From DATAPD01 sp036265385 (lineage in GTDB: Bacteria; Acidobacteriota; Terriglobia; Terriglobales; Acidobacteriaceae), in assembly GCA_036265385.1 (NCBI GenBank), contig DATAPD010000032.1:62001-126000 (forward strand): DNA of 64,000 nt, given 5' to 3'. The notes beneath the pieces were generated by a model that saw nothing but the letters and a program-made list of their open reading frames with translations, was not told where the DNA came from and searched no databases. Position 1 is the first letter of the stretch. Every line of letters begins with the position of its first letter. Both the position numbers and the translations under genes were made by a program. This document shows positions 35,261 through 44,166 of this stretch, piece by piece.

Positions 35261-36760
35261 ATGAACCGACGCACATTTATTCAGGGCACTGCCGCTACCG
35301 CTGCGTTCTTATCCACTCCGAAATTTTCTCTTGCTGCGCAGGCGGATTTGCAGCCTGTGTTTGCTGAAGTCACGAAGCGCCATGATGAAGCCGTGAAACG
35401 CTTGCAGACTTGGATCCGCCAACCATCAATCGCGGCTGAAAATCGCGGTATGACCGAAGGCTGCGAATTGACGATGCAGATGTTCAAGGAAGCCGGCTTT
35501 CAGTCGGTTACCAAAATTCCGACGGACGGCCAGCCCGGCATTTTCGCGACGCTCGATGCAGGCGCGCCGCGCACAGTCGGCGTCTATTTCATGTATGACG
35601 TGAAACAGGTTGACCCGGCAGAATGGTCATCACCACCGTTCGATGCCGCCCTGGTCGACAAGCCAGGTCTCGGAAAAGTTATCGTTGGGCGCGGCGCCGT
35701 CAATCAAAAAGGTCCGGAAGCTACATTTCTAGCTGCTCTGCACGCGATACAAGGCACTGGAAGCAAGATGCCAGTGAACCTCGTGATGGTGGCCGAAGGT
35801 GAGGAAGAAATTGGATCGCCACATATCCCGCAGCTTGTGCGCCGTCCTGAAGTTATCGCCGCTTTGAAGAAAACAGATGGACTCTTTCTGCCAGACGCCG
35901 CGCAAGATCTCGACGGCAGCGTGACCGTGCAGCTTGGCGCAAAGGGCGTGATTGAAGTCGAACTCGTTTCAAGCGGCGAGAAGTGGGGGCGCGGCCCTTC
36001 ACACGATGTGCACTCGAGCGAGAAGGCTCGCATCGATAGCCCGGCCTGGCATCTCGTACAGGCTCTTGCCACTTTAGTTTCGCCCGACGGCAACACACCG
36101 GCAGTTGCTGGACTCGCGGATAAAGCGCGTCCTCTCTCAGACGCAGAAAAAGCGATGATCGCGACTGCTGCCAAGCGAATGGACGAGAACATCTCCAAGC
36201 AGTCGCTCGGGATTAAAACTTGGCTTCACGATGTCAGCTTCCAAGAATCACTTGAGCTGCTGATGTCGAAACCAACCATCAACATCGAAGGCCTGGTTGG
36301 CGGATACACAGGCCCCGGCGGCAAAACGATCCTGCCGCACCGGGCGGTTGCGAAACTAGATCTTCGTCTCGTGCCCGACATGAAAGCTGATGAAACGCTA
36401 GCTGCGTTGAAGGCGCACCTTGCAACCAAAGGCTTCGGCGACATCGAAGTGAATATGACGGGCGGATACGATCCGAACAGTACCTCAGCAGACGCTCGCA
36501 TCATTCAAAAGCAACTGGGGCTCTATAAGCGCGCCGGGATCGATCCGATCGTGCTGCCGCGCAGTGCTGGTTCGTGGCCAGGGTATGTGTTTACGGGCGA
36601 TCCGCTGAATCTGCCGGCTGGCGGATTTGGTCTTGGGCATGGCGATGGAGCGCATGCACCGAACGAATACTTCCTCATCGAGTCGTCCAACCCCAAGCTG
36701 CAAGGAATGGACGGAGCGGTGAAATCGTACGTGGAATTTTTGTACGAAATGGCGACATAG
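35261..36760 (+). CDS. Tat-exported M20-family peptidase relative with altered metal ligands
   Basis: The 499-residue protein has a Tat signal (MNRRTFIQGTAATAAFLST). The M20/M25/M40 fold is clear: GRGAVNQKGPEATFLAALHA (about 143-162), VAEGEEEIGSPHI (about 178-189), VHSSEKARIDSPAW, and AHAPNEYFLIES near the C-terminus. The usual HxDxxP metal site reads FMYDVKQVDP, with Met111 in place of the first His. The bridging Asp is Asn148. Glu181-Glu182 remain. Either a different metal site is used or hydrolysis is lost. It follows the serine hydrolase by 48 bases and may share its transcript. Confidence 0.85.
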   Translation: MNRRTFIQGTAATAAFLSTPKFSLAAQADLQPVFAEVTKRHDEAVKRLQTWIRQPSIAAENRGMTEGCELTMQMFKEAGFQSVTKIPTDGQPGIFATLDAGAPRTVGVYFMYDVKQVDPAEWSSPPFDAALVDKPGLGKVIVGRGAVNQKGPEATFLAALHAIQGTGSKMPVNLVMVAEGEEEIGSPHIPQLVRRPEVIAALKKTDGLFLPDAAQDLDGSVTVQLGAKGVIEVELVSSGEKWGRGPSHDVHSSEKARIDSPAWHLVQALATLVSPDGNTPAVAGLADKARPLSDAEKAMIATAAKRMDENISKQSLGIKTWLHDVSFQESLELLMSKPTINIEGLVGGYTGPGGKTILPHRAVAKLDLRLVPDMKADETLAALKAHLATKGFGDIEVNMTGGYDPNSTSADARIIQKQLGLYKRAGIDPIVLPRSAGSWPGYVFTGDPLNLPAGGFGLGHGDGAHAPNEYFLIESSNPKLQGMDGAVKSYVEFLYEMAT

Positions 36761-36859
36761 AATCTCGTCGCGAGGTTAGTTGTTTTGCCATTGCGAGAAG
36801 CGCCGCGCGAGGCTATCCTCCACACCGCGCGGTTCGCCTTCTGGCATAATCACTATGGC

Positions 36860-37522
36860 ATGACAAGTTGGACATTTTCGGCTCTGCTTCGCTTTTGTCT
36901 CTTCTTAGTTGGAAGTGTCGTCCTGGCGCAGGGGCAAGCGCCTCCTGTCATTACATTCACGCTGGATTTTCCGGGGTCGTCCCCGGAACGCTACGTTTTC
37001 GAGATCCCTTCAAAAGGCAAGGCCAGTTATGACTCGCGCGGCCCGCTCGATCCAGAATCGGAGGCGCGTGATGATTTTCACCTGGATTTCGATATCACCG
37101 ACGCTACGCGCACGCGCATCTTTGAACTAGCGGGCAAGACCCATAACTTCTCTGGCGACCTCGACTCACATCGCAAGAATTTGGCTTCCACCGGGAGTAA
37201 GACACTTACCTACAGCGATGGAACGAAACAGACCAGCGCGACCTACAACTATTCGCAACAGGCACCCGTGCAGGACCTCACGCGACTTTTTCAAGATATG
37301 TCCAGCACTCTCGAGTTCGCGCGACGTCTCGACTTTTTTCACCGCTATCAGAAACTGGCTTTGGATGCTGAACTCAAACGAATGGAGCAGATGGCTAAGG
37401 GAAATGGGCTGGTCGAGTTGCAGGCCGCTGAACCGATCCTGCGGCAGATTGCTGACGATCCAGCCGTAATCAATGTCGTGCGAGCCCGGGCCCGAAGTCT
37501 GACGGAGCGTCAGACTCGATAG
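36860..37522 (+). CDS. Exported hypothetical protein
   Basis: I do not recognise this 220-residue protein. It has a signal peptide (ALLRFCLFLVGSVVLAQGQ) cleaved probably after AQG or AQGQ. The mature part starts with beta-rich sequence (ITFTLDFPGSSPERYVFEIP, LTYSDGTKQTSATYNYS) and ends in amphipathic helices (DMSSTLEFARRLDFFHRYQK through DAELKRMEQMAK). No enzyme motif is visible. ATG 36860 directly precedes the signal peptide; a longer frame from 36785 is not supported. Confidence 0.65.
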   Translation: MTSWTFSALLRFCLFLVGSVVLAQGQAPPVITFTLDFPGSSPERYVFEIPSKGKASYDSRGPLDPESEARDDFHLDFDITDATRTRIFELAGKTHNFSGDLDSHRKNLASTGSKTLTYSDGTKQTSATYNYSQQAPVQDLTRLFQDMSSTLEFARRLDFFHRYQKLALDAELKRMEQMAKGNGLVELQAAEPILRQIADDPAVINVVRARARSLTERQTR

Positions 37523-37719
37523 CTGTTCAGCTCGAACTCGTTCCCTGACGATCTTGCAGGTGGATTAGTTTGAGCGACTTGTAACGATTTCCTCATTTTG
37601 CACATTCGTTAGTCCCCTGGCCATGGCTCACAGGTCTCTGTGACATCCATTACGTGCCCGCTCGCCTGACAGCGAAATAATTAAGTTGCAGCCAGAGCTG
37701 TACAGAAGGAGAGAACGCG
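37523..37719. other. Intergenic, nothing recognised
   Basis: A small CACAG/CTGTG inverted repeat lies near 37630-37645. Otherwise I see only the AGGAG ribosome binding site about seven bases before the ATG at 37720. Confidence 0.45.
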
Positions 37720-38124
37720 ATGAGAGTCTGGCGAGTCACAGTTACGCTTTTGTTCGTCATAGCCTCCGTTTTGGTTTTGGCACAGCAGAAGAACTCGACG
37801 GAAGCGGTGCCAAAGTATGACTCGTCCGCGGAAGCGGTTTTCAAGGGCACCGTGGATGAGGTTCGCGATCGTGAGTGCCCGGTCAGCCGCGGGATGGGTG
37901 CACATATTATCCTGAAGACTGGTGACGGAAAAACGATCGAAGTTCACCTGGCCACGACCAAGTTCGTGAAGAGTTACGAACTGGCTTTCAACAAGGGCGA
38001 TGCCTTGGAAATCACGGGAGTGAAGGTGAAGTTCGAGAACGTGGATACGATCTTTGCGCGCGAAATTAAACGCGGCAACGACACGTTCGTCTTTCGCGAT
38101 AAGGAAGGCCGCCCGATCTGGTAG
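37720..38124 (+). CDS. Small exported protein, OB-fold-like
   Basis: The 134-residue protein has a signal peptide (VTVTLLFVIASVLVLAQQ). The mature region is beta-rich: AVFKGTVDEVRDREC, IILKTGDGKTIEVHLATTKF, FNKGDALEITGVKVKFENVD, and TIFAREIKRGNDTFVFRDKE. This resembles small OB-fold domains of the BOF/DUF5666 sort, but I cannot assign a family. One Cys is present. AGGAG precedes the start. Probably periplasmic; function unknown. Confidence 0.7.
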   Translation: MRVWRVTVTLLFVIASVLVLAQQKNSTEAVPKYDSSAEAVFKGTVDEVRDRECPVSRGMGAHIILKTGDGKTIEVHLATTKFVKSYELAFNKGDALEITGVKVKFENVDTIFAREIKRGNDTFVFRDKEGRPIW

Positions 38125-38191
38125 CTACATGGCGAGCGGAGGAAGTATCTCTTGAGCATGCGACTTTGCCAGCGCGCTATGATGCTGGCGC

Positions 38192-39415
38192 GTGCTGACT
38201 CCGCTGATTGACCAATTCTCGAATGCGCTGACGCCGCGACGCTTGACGGCCCATGCTGCCCTGATTGCGATCGCGCTGTGGTCTGTATTTGCCTGGGACT
38301 ACTCAACCCTAGGGTTACTGGATCGCAATGGCCTGCTCAAAGGCACGGACTTTCTTCATTTCTACACAATCGGAACACTCGCCCGCGAACACCGGTTCGC
38401 AGAACTCTACGACATCAGGGCACAGGCAAAACTAGCGGGTGAACGCGTGCCGGAAGCCAAAGGGCTGATTTATCTTCCGCTTTACGGTCCTCAGGTGGCC
38501 TTGCTCTTTGCTCCTCTTGCCGGATTGCCGTATGGGACAGCGCTAGCGGTCTGGATGTTGATCAATGCTGCGTTGTACGCGATTTGTTGCGGAATCGTCT
38601 GGCGCGAATGCCGTGCATTAAAAAGAGCGCGCGTCCCAGTCATTCTGGCAGCACTGGCCTTTCCCGCTTTCTTTCATTTACTCACATGGGGACAAACCTC
38701 AGGCATTGCCCTGCTCTGCTTCACGCTGATGTTTTTGGCGTTTCAACACGGCCGGAATTTCTTCGCGGGACTCGCCTTCGGATTGCTCTTCTTCAAACCG
38801 CAACTGGGTCTGGCAGGCTTCGTTATCTTTCTGCTCGCTCGAGAATGGCGGGTGCTCATTGGGGCGACGATCACCGCAGTAGGACAGTTGGCGATAGCAT
38901 GGCCGATTGTTGGACCAGAAACCATGCGTCGCTACTTGCTCAGTGGCGCACAAATTCCCCAAACGATTCGACTGCTCGAGCCGAAGCTCTATCAATTGCA
39001 TTCTCTGAAAGGTTTCTGGGAACTGTTGATACCGTGGCCGATCCTGTCGGCGATACTGTTTGGCATCTCCACCGTGATCGCGTTAGCGATTGGATTTCGC
39101 GTGTGGCAATACTCCAGGTCTTTAGCGCTTCGATTTTCTGCCCTGCTGCTCACGACCGTGCTGGTTTCGCCGCACCTTACGATTTATGACCTCGTACTCT
39201 TGGCGCCGATGTTTCTGCTTCTGACGGACTGGGCCGTGAAATTTCCCAATGGATCATCGAGCATGCGCGTGCTCTTGTATTTGTGTTTTGTGCTGCCACT
39301 CGCGGGACCATTAGCACGCTGGACGCACGTTCAACTCACGGTCATCATGATGTTTGCTTTGCTGCTTGTAATCGAGAAAACCGTCAGGACCGCAGATTGG
39401 AAAGCCGCTCATTGA
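38192..39415 (+). CDS. Membrane glycosyltransferase-like protein (GT87/DUF2029)
   Basis: This 407-residue polytopic membrane protein starts with GTG. It has about nine or ten hydrophobic segments. The first periplasmic loop carries KGTDFLHFYTIGTLAREHRF with an acidic residue in the position of the GT-C catalytic Asp. YLPLYGPQVALLFAPLAGLP and LLFFKPQLGLAGFV are typical of GT87 proteins such as the mycobacterial polyprenol-dependent mannosyltransferases. The likely role is transfer of a sugar from a polyprenyl-phosphate donor onto a lipid or glycan. It is convergent with the lipid operon, 22 bases from its last gene. Confidence 0.8.
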   Translation: MLTPLIDQFSNALTPRRLTAHAALIAIALWSVFAWDYSTLGLLDRNGLLKGTDFLHFYTIGTLAREHRFAELYDIRAQAKLAGERVPEAKGLIYLPLYGPQVALLFAPLAGLPYGTALAVWMLINAALYAICCGIVWRECRALKRARVPVILAALAFPAFFHLLTWGQTSGIALLCFTLMFLAFQHGRNFFAGLAFGLLFFKPQLGLAGFVIFLLAREWRVLIGATITAVGQLAIAWPIVGPETMRRYLLSGAQIPQTIRLLEPKLYQLHSLKGFWELLIPWPILSAILFGISTVIALAIGFRVWQYSRSLALRFSALLLTTVLVSPHLTIYDLVLLAPMFLLLTDWAVKFPNGSSSMRVLLYLCFVLPLAGPLARWTHVQLTVIMMFALLLVIEKTVRTADWKAAH

Positions 39416-39437
39416 GAACGAGGCCGGGGACGCACCG

Positions 39438-40286
39438 CTATGGGTGGTGCTGTCCGAAGAGGAATGTCAGTGCTTCAGGAAATCTGGCCGCCCATGCACC
39501 TTCGCTGTGATTCGCGTCCTGATGAATGTTGACCCGCAGTCGATCCGGGCCGAGACCTCGACGACGCAGGATAGATTCCAGTTCACGTAGATCTTCCACG
39601 TAAACCGCATCGCGATTTTCATTTCCCGATTCGCGGGTTCCGATGCCCAGATAGACGTGATGGGCCCAGTCGATCAGTCCGCGTGCCTCCCGCAAGATGG
39701 AGCGTCCGGACAAATACAGCGACGGGCTTTCAATCAGCAAACGCCCAAACGTTCCAGTTGCGGCGATCGCGGTGTAGAGGGAGATCAAGCCTCCAAGCGA
39801 GGATCCGCCAATCCCGGTGTGTTCCGGGCCCTTCGCAACTCGATATTCCCGTTCGATGAATGGCATTACTTCGCGGAGCATAAATTCCGGATAGCGCTTG
39901 CCCTGCGGCCTGAGTACGGGAGGGTTAAACGAACGGTACGGGATGTACTCGCGCATACGGTCCCTGCCGGTGTTGTCGATTCCGACGATAATCATTGGTG
40001 GAATCGCGCCTTCTCGAATCAATCGATCGGCCGCTTCATCCACTTGCCATTCAACCCCGCCGAAGGCTGTAACGCGATCAAATAGGTTTTGTCCGTCCTG
40101 CAGATAAAAGACCGGGTAACGTTGTTCGGCAGGCGCTTCAGCATAGCCAGGAGGAAGCCACACGCGAAGTTTCCGCGTATTGCGAAAAATTCGACTTCGC
40201 AACTCATGCACGCGCAGATCGCCCGTGATCGAAGAATCCGGGTGACGGTCAGTCTGGAGTTGAGTTTCCTGCGCGATTTCCGGCAT
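39438..40286 (-). CDS. Alpha/beta-hydrolase esterase (esterase D / enterochelin esterase-like)
   Basis: The 282-residue protein lacks a signal peptide. LRVWLPPGYAEAPAEQRYPV and YLQDGQNLFD mark the PF00756 esterase family. The nucleophile elbow is GIGGSSLGGLISLY (Ser near 157), and a late His lies in HQDANHSEGAWAARFP. It should hydrolyse an ester or thioester; the substrate is unknown. It follows VKOR by 32 bases as the last gene of a long minus-strand run, so it may act on the lipid product of that operon, but this is only position-based. Confidence 0.85.
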   Translation of the reverse strand: MPEIAQETQLQTDRHPDSSITGDLRVHELRSRIFRNTRKLRVWLPPGYAEAPAEQRYPVFYLQDGQNLFDRVTAFGGVEWQVDEAADRLIREGAIPPMIIVGIDNTGRDRMREYIPYRSFNPPVLRPQGKRYPEFMLREVMPFIEREYRVAKGPEHTGIGGSSLGGLISLYTAIAATGTFGRLLIESPSLYLSGRSILREARGLIDWAHHVYLGIGTRESGNENRDAVYVEDLRELESILRRRGLGPDRLRVNIHQDANHSEGAWAARFPEALTFLFGQHHP

Positions 40287-40318
40287 CGTTTATGAGATTC
40301 GCCATTCAGTGCGGAGTT

Positions 40319-40753
40319 TCATGAAGTGCGCCTGCTGCTGTAGAGCCAGGTCGCCGAGAAACTTGCAATCAAAATAATCAACAGCAACGAACTCAGGCAA
40401 AGAATGCAGTACGCATGCAGCAAGAAAGCTTCTACATAGGTCAGATACAACGCGAAAGCTACTCCTGCCAACGCGCCTGCAGTCAGCATTCCAGGTGTAT
40501 CACGATTCTCTCGGAACACAGTCGAGAGCAGCAGCACAACGGCGTATCCGAAGATGCCAATCCCTGCGACCGGGATGCCCGCGATGGAAGAGTACTGACT
40601 GCGATTCACGATGTCACAGTTAAAGCTTTCACCGAAATCGCAGTACGCAGTTTTGGATTTCGCGTAATGATGGTAGAGCGACAAGGACGACACGCCGATT
40701 CCTGCCAGCGCGAGTATGCAAATGATGATTGGGATCGAGCGCGCAGAAATCAT
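40319..40753 (-). CDS. Vitamin K epoxide reductase (VKOR) family protein
   Basis: VKOR homologues reoxidise thiol-disulfide partners using quinone, replacing DsbB. The 144-residue product has four or five membrane helices. The loop cysteines are Cys38 and Cys46 (YCDFGESFNCDIVN), followed by the conserved Ser in QYSSIAGIPVAGIGIFGYA. The active CxxC is AYCILCLSS (Cys116, Cys119). Its ATG overlaps the stop of the upstream thioredoxin-like gene (ATGA), so the two are translationally coupled. In cyanobacteria these two domains are fused in one chain. Confidence 0.92.
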   Translation of the reverse strand: MISARSIPIIICILALAGIGVSSLSLYHHYAKSKTAYCDFGESFNCDIVNRSQYSSIAGIPVAGIGIFGYAVVLLLSTVFRENRDTPGMLTAGALAGVAFALYLTYVEAFLLHAYCILCLSSLLLIILIASFSATWLYSSRRTS

Positions 40754-41175
40754 GGCAGAGGGCAGGATGTCCTGTTGCTGAGCTCGATCATCGGAAGTAC
40801 GGCCTCCACCCGCTCGCCCGTGGGAGGAAATTGCCAGGTCGGAAAATGTTTGATGCCCGCATCTTTGCATTCCTGCGACTCGGCGTGGACGTTCCCGGGA
40901 ACACCGCACTCTACATATGGGGCTAAGGCAAACGAGTCCGCAAATAATTCTTTCTGCTCCGCGCAATGCGGGCACCAATACGCGCCGTACATTTTCGCGC
41001 CGCGGCTGGCAAGACAGCGCGCGAAGGCATCGTACTTGTGAGCGCGATTGTGGTAGTCGTAGTAATAAAGCCCTCCTGCTACAAGGAGAACCACGCCGAC
41101 AAGCGCGGCCTTTTTCCACAAACCGCTCGGCTGCTGAATCGGGGGAACCTGTTTTTGTTTTCGCGCGTCAGGCAT
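40750..41175 (-). CDS. Membrane-anchored thioredoxin-like partner of VKOR
   Basis: The 141-residue protein has one N-terminal membrane helix (ALVGVVLLVAGGLYYYD) and a periplasmic thioredoxin-like domain. Its active site is YGAYWCPHCAEQKELF with Cys68-Pro-His-Cys71, like the domain fused to cyanobacterial VKOR. Further cysteines occur at 54, near 89 and 102, and at the C-terminus. It should oxidise periplasmic or membrane thiols and pass electrons to VKOR. It starts nine bases after the lipid kinase gene and overlaps VKOR by four bases. Confidence 0.88.
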   Translation of the reverse strand: MPDARKQKQVPPIQQPSGLWKKAALVGVVLLVAGGLYYYDYHNRAHKYDAFARCLASRGAKMYGAYWCPHCAEQKELFADSFALAPYVECGVPGNVHAESQECKDAGIKHFPTWQFPPTGERVEAVLPMIELSNRTSCPLP

Positions 41176-41184
41176 GAAAAGGTT

Positions 41185-42087
41185 TTATACCACGACCTCG
41201 AGTGCCGAGGACACGACATCAAGCGTCTCGCATTGCAAGGTGAGCACCTCACCATCCACCATCACGTCGACAGGAGAATCGAGCTCGAAATCAATTCGAC
41301 GCGCCTGATGTCGTTCTGCCAAGGGATGCTGGACGTGTGTGCCGTCATAAAGAGTATGCAGGTTGTGGATCAGACCCAGACGGGAGATCGGCCCCCAACG
41401 CACATATTCGATCAAACCGTCGTTCGTGTCAGCCTGCGGGGCGATCATCATCGTTCCGCCCGTGAATTTACTGTTGTTGAATGTGAGGAACAAGCAAGGT
41501 CGCTGATCGAATTCTCCTTTGCCGTCCAGCTTTAAAGGGAAGGGTCGGCGGTTCAGCCGTACAAGCTCGTAAAAGATCGCTATGAAATAGCCGAGCTGTC
41601 CATAGGCGCTGAAACGGCGCGCTCGCACCGTCGCTACATCCGCGGCGAACCCCACGCTGAGTAGATTGATGTAATAGATGACACCATCCTTGTGCTTCAT
41701 GCGCAAAACATCGCAAGGCCGTGATCGCTGCGCCAGCAGCGCTTCCATGGCATGATCTACACCCTTGTAGCTGAAATCGCGTAGAAAAGAGTTCCCTGTT
41801 CCGAGCGGTAAAAAGCCGAGCTTCGGTCGCGCGCCGGAGAGAGCCTCCGGGAAAAGACCGTTCACAATTTCGTAAGACGTTCCGTCGCCGCCAACCGCGA
41901 GAAAGCTACGATAGCCTTGCGCATACCCCTGCCGCGCGAGAGAGGTAGCATCGCCGAGCGCGCGAGTTTCCACCACATCAAGAGTCAATCCGCCCGCTCG
42001 AAGTTTGTCGAGAGCTGGTCCCACTAACTTTCGGCAGCGCCCACCACCAGCCGCCGGATTCACAATGGCGAGGAACTTGTCGTTCAC
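41185..42087 (-). CDS. Diacylglycerol kinase-family lipid kinase (DgkB/YegS-like)
   Basis: The 300-residue protein is a soluble lipid kinase of the DAGK catalytic family. LAIVNPAAGGGRCRK is the N-terminal nucleotide loop (residues 6-20). AVGGDGTSYEIVNGL (about 64-78) is the diagnostic GGDGT motif. GFLPLGTGNSFLRDF follows, and TMMIAPQADTNDGLIEYV is also family-typical. The reaction is ATP-dependent phosphorylation of diacylglycerol or a related neutral lipid. It overlaps the upstream acyl-CoA ligase gene by four bases. Within the operon it could make the phosphatidate-like head of an unusual lipid. Confidence 0.9.
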   Translation of the reverse strand: MNDKFLAIVNPAAGGGRCRKLVGPALDKLRAGGLTLDVVETRALGDATSLARQGYAQGYRSFLAVGGDGTSYEIVNGLFPEALSGARPKLGFLPLGTGNSFLRDFSYKGVDHAMEALLAQRSRPCDVLRMKHKDGVIYYINLLSVGFAADVATVRARRFSAYGQLGYFIAIFYELVRLNRRPFPLKLDGKGEFDQRPCLFLTFNNSKFTGGTMMIAPQADTNDGLIEYVRWGPISRLGLIHNLHTLYDGTHVQHPLAERHQARRIDFELDSPVDVMVDGEVLTLQCETLDVVSSALEVVV

Positions 42088-43793
42088 AATGTAATGATGG
42101 CTGCGCGGTCCTTGGTTTTGCCGATCTCTTCGGCTAGTGCCGCACGTTTGATTTTCATGGAGGCAGTGCGAGGGAAATCGCGGTCCCAGAGCAGGTATCC
42201 GCTGACGCGCTTGTAGTCCGGCAGGTTGCGGTTGGCAGACCCCATTTGATCCAGCAACGAGTCGCTGAACTGCTGATTATTCTCGAGGTGGATCACCAAA
42301 AAGAGCTGCTCTTTTCCGAGCTGTCGGGCCGGCCACACGAAGTTTCCTGCGAACACGCAATATTCCTTGACAGGCAGATTGTCGAAGGCGGTCTCGATGT
42401 CCTCGGGATAGATGTTCTTGCCGCCTTCCGTCACAATCATGTTCTTCTTGCGCCCGAAAAGCTGTAGATGATCGTTGCCATCGAATCGACCTAAATCTCC
42501 GGTCAGCAACCAACCGTCAACGATGGTTTCTGCAGTCAGCTGCGGATCATCGAGGTAATGCGACATTACCGTTCTGCTCTGAGCTGCCACTTCCCCGATT
42601 CCTTCCGCATCGGGATTCAGAATTCGCAGCTGCACGCCGGGCAGCGGTTTGCCAACGGTATCAGCACGAAACGGCTTCAGATCATTTACGGTGAGAGCTG
42701 TCCCAGCTTCTGTTAATCCGTACCCGTTGGCGACAGGAATTCCGAGGTCGTAGAAGAACTGCAGAGTGGAGGGCTCCATGAAAGCGCCCCCCACAATCAA
42801 AGCGCGCAGTTGACCACCGAACGCTTTGTGCACTTGCGGCAGGAGCTTGCGACTCAACTCAACATTGGGCTTGCGCTTGGTCAGAAACTTATTCAGTGCG
42901 ATCAACTTGTCGAGCATGTACTTTTTGTTTGGTGGCAATTCCGCAAATTTTGCTCGCAACCCGCGCTCAAGATTCTTCAGCACCATCGGCACCAGGCTCA
43001 TGTAAGTGATCCGGTACCGAACGAATGCGTCGCGTACGAACTCCGGCCGAAGCGTTCGCAGGTGGACGACGCACGCTCCGCAGACGAATGGTCCGATAAA
43101 CCCGACCATAAAATCGATGGCATGGTTCGTGGGAAGAATGCTCAGGTATCTAACACCTGGCCAAAACGGATACCACGCCGTTAGCGAACGACACTGCTCG
43201 AGGTAATTGTCATGAGTGAGGACGCATCCCTTCGGGCGGCCGCCCGTGCCCGACGAATACACGATGCAGGCGATGTCCTCCCGCTTGCGTTCGATGAAGC
43301 TCGGCTCGCCCTTGCGCTTGAATTCTTCCCACCGAAATGCGCCGCCCAGATCGGTGCTGGCGGGAGCTTCTGTGACCAGGACAATCGGTGGCTTCTTTGC
43401 ATGAAATTCGGGCGACTGCATGATCGCCCGCCAAAGGTAGTATTCAACTACCAAAACCTTGGAATGTGAGTGCGCGAGCAAGTCCAGGTGCTCGGCGGCC
43501 GACAGTTTGTAATCAAGAGGAACCAACACTCCGCCGGCGTAAAAAATGGCGTAAGCCGAAATCAGCCATTTTGACTGGTTCGTCATGATGATGGCAGCGC
43601 GGTCATCGGACTTGAAGTCAGCGTCTTCAAGCGCGCGCGCCAGCGGCATCGCCATCTCTCTGAAATCGGAGTAGGTGAGACGAGTCTTTTCCTTATCCCG
43701 ATCGGCTTCGATCAGACAAGTTTCGTTAGGCCAGCGTTCGACGGCGGCACGCAAGGCACCACCCAAGCTGGAATATTTTTCGAGATCAAGCAT
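42084..43793 (-). CDS. AMP-dependent acyl-CoA/acyl-ACP synthetase (first paralogue)
   Basis: The 569-residue ANL-family enzyme activates a fatty acid as acyl-AMP and loads it on CoA or ACP. Motif A3 is IVYSSGTGGRPKGCVLTHDN (about 183-202). A5 is VANGYGLTEAGTALTVNDLK. A7-A8 is DGWLLTGDLGRFDGNDHLQLFGRKKNMI, written here as DGWLLTGDLGRF then FGRKKNMIVT. The C-terminal catalytic Lys lies in PRTASMKIKRAAL. The ACP gene sits 83 bases upstream, which favours ACP as the acceptor. The stop overlaps the lipid kinase start. Confidence 0.92.
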   Translation of the reverse strand: MLDLEKYSSLGGALRAAVERWPNETCLIEADRDKEKTRLTYSDFREMAMPLARALEDADFKSDDRAAIIMTNQSKWLISAYAIFYAGGVLVPLDYKLSAAEHLDLLAHSHSKVLVVEYYLWRAIMQSPEFHAKKPPIVLVTEAPASTDLGGAFRWEEFKRKGEPSFIERKREDIACIVYSSGTGGRPKGCVLTHDNYLEQCRSLTAWYPFWPGVRYLSILPTNHAIDFMVGFIGPFVCGACVVHLRTLRPEFVRDAFVRYRITYMSLVPMVLKNLERGLRAKFAELPPNKKYMLDKLIALNKFLTKRKPNVELSRKLLPQVHKAFGGQLRALIVGGAFMEPSTLQFFYDLGIPVANGYGLTEAGTALTVNDLKPFRADTVGKPLPGVQLRILNPDAEGIGEVAAQSRTVMSHYLDDPQLTAETIVDGWLLTGDLGRFDGNDHLQLFGRKKNMIVTEGGKNIYPEDIETAFDNLPVKEYCVFAGNFVWPARQLGKEQLFLVIHLENNQQFSDSLLDQMGSANRNLPDYKRVSGYLLWDRDFPRTASMKIKRAALAEEIGKTKDRAAIITL

Positions 43794-43876
43794 TCAGAAT
43801 GATTTTCAATTGTCGCTTGACGATTGCCAATTGTCTTCTAGGTACGGCTCAAATCGACAATAGCAAGCAGAAAATT

Positions 43877-44119
43877 TTACAGTCTCGCCTGGATCCGACT
43901 GGCCAGAGTTCGAAAGTCGGAAACGCCCTGTAATTCGTAGTCCGGCAGTTCAATCCGGAAATGATGCTCCAACTTTGTCAGCAGATCGAGAGCTTGCAGG
44001 CTATCGATACCGAGGGTCTTGAAAAAATCGTCATCAGGCGCGAGTTTCTCGCGCGGAACCTTGAAATGCGTGGCAGCGAGGCCGAGCACCTCGTCCAATG
44101 TGTCATCCATCGTGGGCAT
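43877..44119 (-). CDS. Acyl carrier protein
   Basis: This small acidic four-helix protein (about 80 residues) has the phosphopantetheine site DDDFFKTLGIDSLQALDLLT, with the modified Ser in GIDSLQ. The rest (KLEHHFRIELPDYELQGVSD) is typical ACP. It is not next to fatty-acid synthase genes but between an acyl ligase and a crotonase, so it is probably a dedicated carrier for this operon. The start is uncertain: ATG 44119, ATG 44110 or TTG 44152 are possible, none with a strong ribosome binding site. Confidence 0.9.
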   Translation of the reverse strand: MPTMDDTLDEVLGLAATHFKVPREKLAPDDDFFKTLGIDSLQALDLLTKLEHHFRIELPDYELQGVSDFRTLASRIQARL

Positions 44120-44166
44120 GTTTTCTACATTACCAAATCGCAGAATTGGCAACCTGAAACTCTACG

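Noticed and set aside
36785..36859. Upstream extension of the exported hypothetical protein
   Set aside because: The extension is basic, precedes a clear signal peptide that begins at 36860, and resembles decayed 'cattgcgag' repeat sequence.
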